Positions 6,923-11,736 of a stretch of 11,736 bases of DNA are shown piece by piece (position 1 is the stretch's first letter; the number at the start of each line of letters is the position of its first letter). A model generated the notes under the pieces. That model had not been told where the DNA came from. It ran no database searches and worked only from the letters and a program-made list of their open reading frames with translations. Made by a program: the position numbers and the translations under genes. The DNA comes from CAYFKJ01 sp964401845. GTDB taxonomy: Bacteria; Pseudomonadota; Alphaproteobacteria; UBA2966. Location: contig CAYOAD010000130.1 in the NCBI GenBank assembly GCA_964401845.1, positions 1 through 11,736 on the forward strand. The letters run 5' to 3'.

Positions 6923-8179
6923 CTATCCCAGCTTCATGTTGTCGATGCCGACGATCTTGTTGTAGAGCCAGTAGAACGCCAGCACGCCCGCCAGCAGCAC
7001 CGCGCCAAGGGCGGCGGCCAGACCCCAATTGAGGGACTTCTGCATGTGGTAGGCGATGAAATTACTGATCAGCTGCCCGGTACGTCCGCCCACCAGCGCC
7101 GGCGTGATGTAATAGCCGATGGAAAGGATGAACACGAGAATCGAACCGGCGCCGATGCCCGGCACAGTCTGCGGCGCATAGACCTTGACGAAGGCGGTGA
7201 ACGGCGTGGCGCCCAGCGACTGGGCGGCGCGCATATAGCTCGGCGGGATGCCCTTCATCACGGAATAGATCGGCAGCACCATGAAGGGCAACAGGATATG
7301 GACCATCGCCACGATGGTGCCGAACTGGTTGTAGATGAGCTGCGGCCGCTCGGTCACCAGACCCGTCAGCATGACGAGGTCGTTGATCACCCCCTCGGTC
7401 TGCAGCAACACGATCCAGGCCGTGGTGCGCACCAACAGCGATGTCCAGAACGGCAACAGTACCAGGATCATAAGAAGGTTCGAGGTTTTAAGCGGCAGCG
7501 TCGCCAGCAGATAGGAAATGGGGTAGCCCAAGGCCAGGCAGGCGACAGTGACGAGGAGACTGATCCACATGGTGCGGACAAAAATCTGGCGGTAGATCTG
7601 GCGCTCTTCCGGTTGGTCGACGATCTCGCCGTCGACGTTTTCGCGCATGTCGAGGGCGGCGAGGTATTGCACGTGGGTATAGCGTTTGCCCATGCGTTTG
7701 ACGGTGGCCCAGATATCCCGTTCGCCCCAGGCTTCGTCGAGCTCGATCATGGCCTCTTTGTAAGGGCCGGACTTGATCTTCCTGAGTTTGCGGGCTGATT
7801 TGGTGATCAGGCTGCGCACGCCGGCGGTCTCGAAATTGAGACGGGTCGCGGCGCGGCCGATGGTTTTTTCCTTGCGCCCCTTGACCAGTTCGGCGGCGAT
7901 GGCGGCGTAGGCGTCCTCGCCGGGCAAATCCTTGCCGTCCCAGCTGTCGAGGATCGCCAGCGTTTCGGGGAAGACGCCGTTGACGACGGGATTGTCGACG
8001 CTGCGGAACAGCATCAGGAATATCGGCACGAGGAAGGTGATAACGACGAACGCCAGCAAAGGCAGGACCAGGCCGAAGGCGACCAGGCGGTTGCGCCGGG
8101 TGGTACGCCGCAATTTGGTTTTGAGGGGGATATCGTCGTCGGAACGGACGGCGGTTGCGTCGGCGGTTGTGCTGGTCAC
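6923..8179 (-). CDS. ABC transporter permease, PotB type, with large inserted periplasmic domain
   Basis: A 418-residue permease, much longer than E. coli PotB (about 275). A 30-residue charged cytoplasmic tail precedes helix 1 (about 33-58). Residues about 60-198 are then a hydrophilic insertion, rich in Lys, Arg and Glu, with no membrane segment; by topology it should face the periplasm. Five helices follow (about 203-228, 235-259, 286-310, 342-362, 386-408) with the EAA loop YMRAAQSLGATPFTAFVKVYAPQTVPG (315-341). The core matches COG1176. GTG at 8177-8179 is the start, with AGGGGGA ten bases upstream. Similar insertions are found in some alphaproteobacterial PotB-like permeases, as I recall, but their function is unclear. 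They could cap the channel or contact the binding protein. The gene lies 105 bp after the binding-protein gene and 5 bp before PotC-type permease. Confidence 0.9.
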   Translation of the reverse strand: MTSTTADATAVRSDDDIPLKTKLRRTTRRNRLVAFGLVLPLLAFVVITFLVPIFLMLFRSVDNPVVNGVFPETLAILDSWDGKDLPGEDAYAAIAAELVKGRKEKTIGRAATRLNFETAGVRSLITKSARKLRKIKSGPYKEAMIELDEAWGERDIWATVKRMGKRYTHVQYLAALDMRENVDGEIVDQPEERQIYRQIFVRTMWISLLVTVACLALGYPISYLLATLPLKTSNLLMILVLLPFWTSLLVRTTAWIVLLQTEGVINDLVMLTGLVTERPQLIYNQFGTIVAMVHILLPFMVLPIYSVMKGIPPSYMRAAQSLGATPFTAFVKVYAPQTVPGIGAGSILVFILSIGYYITPALVGGRTGQLISNFIAYHMQKSLNWGLAAALGAVLLAGVLAFYWLYNKIVGIDNMKLG

Positions 8180-8235
8180 GGCGCCAAAGTCCCCCTGGCA
8201 AAATCTAATCTAAATAAACAAAGCGGTCCGATGAT

Positions 8236-8277
8236 CGGAAGGATGGGAGGACGGCAACGCCGCCCTCCCACATTCCG
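8236..8277 (-). promoter_or_regulatory. Hairpin between binding-protein and permease genes
   Basis: In the 105-bp gap (8180-8284), 8244-8255 pairs with 8259-8270 around a 3-nt loop: TGGGAGG and CGGC arms, with one A-C mismatch that becomes a T-G wobble in the minus-strand transcript. CGGAA (8236-8240) and TTCCG (8273-8277) can extend the stem across a small internal loop. No T-run follows on the minus strand, so it is more likely an mRNA-stabilising or partially terminating stem than a full terminator. Such stems commonly let binding protein outnumber permease. Confidence 0.6.
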
Positions 8278-8284
8278 TCGAAAG

Positions 8285-9367
8285 CTACTTCGCCAGCCAG
8301 GCGTTGAAGCGTTCGTTGATCTCGTCGGCGTGATCAGCCCACCATTCGAAATCGTTCTGCAAGGCGTTCTTGAAGTTATTCGGCGCCGTCGGCATATGCG
8401 GCTGAATGTCAGCCTTGATCATCGGGAACGAAGACTTGCGCACCGGACCGTAGGAAATGTACAGGGCCTGGTCGGCAAGCCGCTGCGTGTCGGAGGAGAA
8501 CTTGACGAACTCCAGGACGTTCTTCAGGTTTTTGGTACCCTTCGGCACGACCCAGAGATCGATGTCCCACACCTGGCCGTCCCAAACGATGTTGAACGGC
8601 TTCTTTTCCTTGTAGATGGCGTTGAACAGACGGCCGTTGTAGGCAGAGGCAATGGCGACCTCGCCGTCGGCCAGCATCTGCGGCGGTTGGGCGCCAGCTT
8701 CCCACCAGATCACGTGGTCCTTGATGGAGTCGAGCTTGGCGAATGCGCGGTCGAGACCGGCTTTGCTGCCGAGCATCTTGTAGACGTCTCCCTTGGCGAC
8801 GCCATCGGCCATCAGAGCCCACTCAAGGTTAACCTTTGCGTTCTTGCGCAGGCCGCGTTTTCCGGGGAACTTTTTGACGTCGAAGAGGTCGGCGATTGTG
8901 GTTGGCTTGGCGCCGGGGAACTTGCCGGCGTCATAAGCAAACACGGTCGACCACACGATCAGGCCGACGCCGCATTCCGAAAGCGTGCCCTCGATGAAAT
9001 CCTGGGCCGCGGGGGTTCCGTCGGGTGCCGGCGGCAGGATCGACTTGTCGATGGGCTCCAATATGCCTTCGTCGCAGCCGCGGATGGCGTCCGACAATTC
9101 GACGTCGACGGCATCCCAGGTGACGTTGCCGGCTTCGACCTGCGCCTTCACTTCGGCCAAGCCGCCGTTGTAGTCGGCCGAATTGATCTTGATGCCGGTC
9201 TTGGCCATGAAGGGCTTGTGGTAGGCTTCTACCTGGCTTTTGGTATAAGCGCCGCCCCACGACACGATCGTCAGCGCGTCAGCGGCCAAAGCCGTCTGCG
9301 CGGCGACGAGGCCGATTGCCGTGGCGCCGGCCACCGCAAGCGGTAAGAGATGTTTTCTGAAAGTCAT
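8285..9367 (-). CDS. Periplasmic binding protein, PotD/PotF-like (polyamine or related amine)
   Basis: A 360-residue secreted ligand-binding protein. Signal peptide 1-28 ends TALA before ADAL. The mature chain has the bilobed COG0687 layout: SWGGAY at 36-41 in the first ligand loop, DAVDVELSD (85-93), hinge region near 130-145, WWEAGAQPPQMLADGE (221-236), SAYNGR (241-246) and VWDIDLWVVPKGTKN (266-280), then GPVR at 307-310. Asp270 aligns by eye with the PotD aspartate that holds the amine (W-M-D-S-L), but the neighbouring Trp is shifted by one position, so ligand preference may differ from spermidine. Cys98 and Cys132 could form a disulfide. AGGGAG nine bases before the ATG is a good ribosome site. 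Position between the ATPase and permease genes is typical. The exact amine is not determined. Confidence 0.9.
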   Translation of the reverse strand: MTFRKHLLPLAVAGATAIGLVAAQTALAADALTIVSWGGAYTKSQVEAYHKPFMAKTGIKINSADYNGGLAEVKAQVEAGNVTWDAVDVELSDAIRGCDEGILEPIDKSILPPAPDGTPAAQDFIEGTLSECGVGLIVWSTVFAYDAGKFPGAKPTTIADLFDVKKFPGKRGLRKNAKVNLEWALMADGVAKGDVYKMLGSKAGLDRAFAKLDSIKDHVIWWEAGAQPPQMLADGEVAIASAYNGRLFNAIYKEKKPFNIVWDGQVWDIDLWVVPKGTKNLKNVLEFVKFSSDTQRLADQALYISYGPVRKSSFPMIKADIQPHMPTAPNNFKNALQNDFEWWADHADEINERFNAWLAK

Positions 9368-9391
9368 TTAGATCGTCTCCCTATTGTGGAT

Positions 9392-9408
9392 GGCCGGTTG
9401 GACCGGCC
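9392..9408 (-). promoter_or_regulatory. Short hairpin in leader of binding-protein gene
   Basis: GGCCGGT (9392-9398) and ACCGGCC (9402-9408) form a 7-bp GC stem with a 3-nt loop in the 71-bp gap between the ATPase and binding-protein genes. It lies about 16 nt upstream of the AGGGAG ribosome site on the minus strand. It could stabilise the 5' end of a processed binding-protein message. No T-run follows, so it is not a standard terminator. Confidence 0.45.
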
Positions 9409-9438
9409 TTGGTCGGATGGTGGTCTCCAAGCCCCGCC

Positions 9439-10671
9439 TCAGGCGTCGAAAACGTCCAGGGCGCGGCAGTCTTCAGCGTGCCAACCAACTCTCACGACTT
9501 GGCCTTCTTCCAGCGAAGAGTGACCCGCTGCATTCGGTATTTTGACGATGAATTCGTCGTCGCCGCAGACGCTGATGCGGCTGCGGATGTGATCACCAAG
9601 ATAAATCAGCTCCTCGACCTTGGCGTCGAAAATGTTCTGGTGGCTGCCTTCCGGCGGATCGACGGTGACCCGTTCCGGGCGCAGCGACAGCGTCGAGCGT
9701 TCGCCGATGCCGGCGATGTTGACGGCCAGCGCCTCGACCACGCTGCCGTCGTCGATTTCCACTGTGCAGGTGTCGCCGCCGTTGGCCTTGACGGTGCCCC
9801 GGAGGCGGTTGTTCTCACCGATGAACTGCGCCACGAAAGCGTTCTCGGGTTTTTCGTAAAGCGCCGACGGAGCCGCCAGCTGTTGGATGACGCCGTCGTT
9901 GAAGACCGCGATGCGGTCCGACATGGTCAAAGCTTCCGACTGGTCGTGCGTGACATAGACCACGGTGACGCCGATGTTTTCGTGAATGTGCTTTATCTCA
10001 TACTGCATCTGCTCGCGCAGGTTCTTGTCGAGGGCGCCGAGCGGTTCGTCCATCAACACCAGTTGGGGATCGAACACCAACGCCCGCGCCACCGCGACGC
10101 GCTGTTGCTGGCCGCCCGACAACTGGGCCGGCCGCCGGCTGCCGAAATCGCCCAGCTGAACCATGTCGAGCGTACGCTTGACGCGGTCCTCGACCTCGGA
10201 TCTGGGCATGTTGCGGACGTTCAGCGGGAAAGCCAGGTTTTCGGCCACTGTCATGTGGGGGAACAGGGCATAGTTCTGGAACACCATGCCGATGCCGCGC
10301 TTGTGCGGCGCCACGCGGTTGATCGAGCGGCCGTCGAGCACGATTTCACCGGCGGTGGCCGCCTCGAAACCGGCCAGCATCATGAGGCAGGTGGTTTTAC
10401 CCGAACCCGACGGGCCCAGCATGGTGAGGAACTCACCCCGGGCAATGTCCAGGTTCAAATCCTTGACGACGAGGATTTCACCGTCATAGCTTTTTTGCAC
10501 GTTGACGAAGCGGACCAAATGATCCGCGTCCGCGCGATCCGTCTCGGACAAACTCTCCCCCGTTCCACTTCCCTGTTGACCAAGCCCTTGTTGACCAGGG
10601 GCCTGCTGACCAAGCACATCAGATTCCGGGGTCGCCTCGTTTCGGCTGTTTACCGCCAATTTCCGGCCCAC
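9439..10671 (-). CDS. ABC transporter ATP-binding protein, PotA type
   Basis: A 410-residue cytoplasmic ATPase driving the importer. Nucleotide-binding domain about 53-290: Walker A GPSGSGKT (86-93), Q-loop FQNYALFPHMT (131-141), signature LSGGQQQR (184-191), Walker B LVLMDEP (204-210) with catalytic Glu209, D-loop GALD, H-loop His242. A C-terminal TOBE-like regulatory domain occupies about 290-410. All catalytic residues are intact. The GTG at 10671 is the most upstream possible start: the frame reaches a stop at 10714-10716 with no other start between. The first 52 residues are an extension absent from typical PotA (about 360-378), low in complexity, with LGQQA-PGQQG-LGQQG. A TTG at codon 41 preceded by GGGGGAG is a possible alternative start. 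First gene of the minus-strand importer operon. Confidence 0.92.
   Translation of the reverse strand: MGRKLAVNSRNEATPESDVLGQQAPGQQGLGQQGSGTGESLSETDRADADHLVRFVNVQKSYDGEILVVKDLNLDIARGEFLTMLGPSGSGKTTCLMMLAGFEAATAGEIVLDGRSINRVAPHKRGIGMVFQNYALFPHMTVAENLAFPLNVRNMPRSEVEDRVKRTLDMVQLGDFGSRRPAQLSGGQQQRVAVARALVFDPQLVLMDEPLGALDKNLREQMQYEIKHIHENIGVTVVYVTHDQSEALTMSDRIAVFNDGVIQQLAAPSALYEKPENAFVAQFIGENNRLRGTVKANGGDTCTVEIDDGSVVEALAVNIAGIGERSTLSLRPERVTVDPPEGSHQNIFDAKVEELIYLGDHIRSRISVCGDDEFIVKIPNAAGHSSLEEGQVVRVGWHAEDCRALDVFDA
10574..10618. repeat. Three tandem 15-bp repeats at the ATPase N-terminus
   Basis: Units start at 10574, 10589 and 10604, each beginning TGTTGACC or TGCTGACC and 15 bp long. On the minus strand they encode the five-residue repeat (L/P)GQQ(A/G) three times, in the low-complexity segment ahead of the ATPase domain. 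In-frame length suggests replication slippage tolerated as a flexible linker, if this part is translated at all. Confidence 0.8.
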
Positions 10672-10864
10672 CCCGCCGATATCGCGTAACTGTTGCCCAA
10701 GAGACCTGGTGAGTCAAACCCGCAATCGTCACAAAGTCGCTCAATAACGACTCGCGCGCGTTTTGAGGCGACAAATTTCGAGAAACCGGGAATATGGTCC
10801 CGTCCAGATACCACCTTATGTCTCCCCGCCGACTGTTTAGTATTATGATCTTTATTTATTTTGA

Positions 10865-10893
10865 TTCATACCGGTGTTTAAAATTTATATCAA
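10865..10893 (-). promoter_or_regulatory. Promoter for the ABC importer operon
   Basis: Minus-strand TTGATA (10888-10893; one mismatch to the -35 consensus) is separated by exactly 17 bp from TATGAA (10865-10870). It lies in the AT-rich core. It overlaps a weaker plus-strand pair, TTGATT (10861-10866) and TTTATA (10884-10889), also 17 bp apart, so polymerases facing opposite ways could compete here. Confidence 0.5.
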
Positions 10894-10913
10894 GTATTCA
10901 TATTATTTTAAAC
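10876..10913. repeat. Inverted repeat GTTTAAAA/TTTTAAAC, candidate operator
   Basis: GTTTAAAA at 10876-10883 and its exact complement TTTTAAAC at 10906-10913, with centres 30 bp apart (about three helical turns). The left arm sits in the spacer of the importer promoter and the right arm just upstream of its -35, so protein binding to both would block or bend the promoter. AT-rich context makes chance occurrence possible. Confidence 0.4.
10895..10909 (-). promoter_or_regulatory. PuuR-box-like sequence upstream of importer promoter
   Basis: Minus strand AAAATAATATGAATA matches 12 of 15 positions of the E. coli PuuR consensus AAAATATAATGAACA, which I quote from memory. It abuts the -35 element of the importer promoter and lies upstream of a gene for a PuuR-like regulator. 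The AT-rich setting weakens the match statistically. Confidence 0.4.
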
Positions 10914-10952
10914 GAAATTTGGTACATATTAGCCCATCTCCGGGCCAGTACC

Positions 10953-10981
10953 TTGAAATTTTCGGTTATCCGATGTTTAGT
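10953..10981 (+). promoter_or_regulatory. Candidate promoter for the PuuR-like regulator
   Basis: TTGAAA (10953-10958; five of six consensus bases) is 17 bp from TTTAGT (10976-10981; four of six). The start would be near 10988, giving a leader of about 29 nt with a good ribosome site (GGGGTGAG, five bases before the ATG). The -10 overlaps the second copy of the TGTTTAGTATT repeat, so a protein binding that repeat could repress this promoter. Confidence 0.45.
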
Positions 10982-11016
10982 ATTCTTAACGATCCAGGGG
11001 CGTGGGGTGAGTCAAC

Positions 11017-11598
11017 ATGGATATCGATATCGGCGACAGACTGCGGCAGATCCGTAAAGCCAAAGGGCTCTCGCAAAGGCAATTGGCGAGCCGCAGCGGG
11101 GTGACCAACGGCACCATTTCGATGATCGAGCAAAACCGGTCGAGCCCGTCGGTGGGCTCGCTGAAAAAAGTGCTGGAAGGTATCCCGACGACGCTGTCCG
11201 AATTTTTCGCCCAGGACGAAGAGAGCGAGGAGCAGTATTTCTTCACGGCCGGCGAATTGAAGGAATTGAGCCCCGGTCTGTGGGGCAGGGTCGGCGCCAC
11301 AATCAATCTCGAACACGTGTCGCTGCGCCAGGTCGGCGACGCCTCACGCCATTCGCTGCAGATCCTGTATGAGCGGTATCCGCCGGGCGCGGACACCGGC
11401 GAAGACATGCTGCGCCACGAGGCCGAGGAAGGCGGCGTCGTCGTCTCGGGCGAAATCGAGTTAACCGTCGATGGCCGCACGCAGAACCTCAAAGCCAACG
11501 ACGCCTATCTTTTCAACAGCCGCCTGCCCCACCGCTTCCGCAACGTCGGCGATACCGACTGCGTTATCGTCAGTGCCTGCACCCCGCCGTCGTTCTGA
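11017..11598 (+). CDS. PuuR-like transcriptional regulator (XRE HTH plus cupin)
   Basis: A 193-residue DNA-binding protein. Residues about 6-60 are an XRE/Cro helix-turn-helix (LRQIRKAKGLSQRQLASRSGVTNGTISMIEQNRSSPSVGSL); residues about 113-190 are a small cupin barrel with TGEDMLRHEAEEGGVVVSGEIELTVDG and LPHRFRN, retaining His134, Glu138 and His172. The end SACTPPSF closely parallels the SAHTPTTF end of E. coli PuuR, and length is near PuuR's 185. PuuR represses putrescine-use genes and is released by putrescine. Here the gene is divergent from a polyamine-type importer, which supports an analogous role, but the sensed ligand is an inference. GGGGTGAG five bases before the ATG is a strong ribosome site. 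The first codons contain the 12-bp palindrome GATATCGATATC (11020-11031). Confidence 0.9.
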   Translation: MDIDIGDRLRQIRKAKGLSQRQLASRSGVTNGTISMIEQNRSSPSVGSLKKVLEGIPTTLSEFFAQDEESEEQYFFTAGELKELSPGLWGRVGATINLEHVSLRQVGDASRHSLQILYERYPPGADTGEDMLRHEAEEGGVVVSGEIELTVDGRTQNLKANDAYLFNSRLPHRFRNVGDTDCVIVSACTPPSF

Positions 11599-11736
11599 GT
11601 TTCGTTGCCGGGGTGGGGCGGTGGGATATCCGTTCTTGGTACTACCCTGCCAGGCAACGTAGAACGGGCGAAGGTCCGAGCTTAGCCATGTGTGGACGGC
11701 TCCCTGTTGGCAAGGGTTTTTGTTGGCGGTGATGCA
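11599..11736 (+). other. Region downstream of the regulator: structured stretch and tiny ORF, no confident gene
   Basis: No established gene is visible. CGTTGCC (11603-11609) pairs exactly with GGCAACG (11653-11659), with GGGT/ACCC inside; CCGTTCT (11630-11636) pairs exactly with AGAACGG (11661-11667), interleaved with the first helix. A weak hairpin CCCT/AGGG (11702-11716) is followed by TTTTT (11717-11721). A 14-codon ORF, MCGRLPVGKGFCWR, spans 11688-11732; its TGA overlaps an ATG (11732-11734) that could open the next gene beyond the window. Confidence 0.35.

Larger units (their letters stand above)
10672..11016. promoter_or_regulatory. Divergent control region between importer operon and PuuR-like regulator
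   Basis: A 345-bp gene-free stretch. It has a GC-rich side near the ATPase start and an AT-rich core (about 10836-10990) that contrasts with the rest of the window. It contains a minus-strand promoter (10865-10893), a plus-strand promoter (10953-10981), a PuuR-like box (10895-10909), an 8-bp inverted repeat (10876-10913), and an 11-bp direct repeat at 10834-10844 and 10974-10984 (TGTTTAGTATT). A small hairpin pairs AGTCG (10735-10739) with CGACT (10748-10752). The importer transcript would carry a leader of roughly 185 nt. Short ORFs read through the AT-rich core lack protein-like features. Confidence 0.7.

Noticed and set aside
8231..9346. 371-codon plus-strand frame opposite the binding-protein gene
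   Set aside because: The minus-strand product has a signal peptide and family motifs; the plus-strand frame is a by-product of GC-rich codon use.
9409..10689. 426-codon plus-strand frame opposite the ATPase gene
   Set aside because: All ABC ATPase motifs lie on the minus strand; the opposite frame shows no recognisable feature.
10794..11104. Two plus-strand ORFs through the AT-rich control region
   Set aside because: Both lack ribosome sites and run out of frame into the regulator gene; composition is that of AT-rich non-coding DNA.

Overview
The window is GC-rich chromosomal DNA that looks alphaproteobacterial, probably from the Rhodospirillales or a neighbouring group. Reasons are the GC-biased third codon positions, a rickettsial 17-kDa-antigen-type glycine-zipper lipoprotein, and a polyamine-type ABC operon divergent from a PuuR-like HTH-cupin regulator. 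I see no rRNA, tRNA, CRISPR array, integrase or insertion-sequence transposase. The organism call is an inference from gene style only.

Layout. (1) Positions 1-846, minus strand: a glycine-zipper surface lipoprotein, then 35 bp later a Sel1-repeat secreted protein cut by the left edge. A well-spaced sigma70-type promoter reads into the pair. (2) Positions 1115-6001, plus strand: five closely spaced genes. They are pdxH (pyridoxamine phosphate oxidase), a FieF-type cation diffusion facilitator with all metal ligands present, a fused APH-like/P-loop kinase, a tandem-domain universal stress protein, and a short-chain dehydrogenase. Spacing is 23 to 103 bp, so one stress/cofactor/metal operon, perhaps with internal promoters, is plausible. 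(3) Positions 6006-6060: a flawless 25-bp-arm palindrome, exactly midway between two convergent stop codons. It should terminate transcription in both directions and resembles REP elements of tyrosine transposases. (4) Positions 6066-10671, minus strand: a complete polyamine/putrescine-type ABC importer operon in the order ATPase, periplasmic binding protein, permease B, permease C. Permease B carries an unusual inserted domain of about 140 residues. (5) Positions 10672-11016: a divergent control region with an AT-rich core, overlapping promoters and candidate operators. (6) Positions 11017-11598, plus strand: a PuuR-like regulator. (7) Positions 11599-11736: no confident gene, but interleaved complementary segments and a tiny ORF.

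How the parts fit. The regulator/importer pair is the clearest functional module. A cupin domain would sense a polyamine or related amine, and the regulator would control both itself and the importer from the shared AT-rich region. A 15-base stretch just upstream of the importer promoter resembles the E. coli PuuR box as I remember it. I found no clear evidence of a wholly new system. The most distinctive items are the inserted domain in permease B, the perfect palindrome, the divergent control region, and the kinase fusion of unknown substrate.
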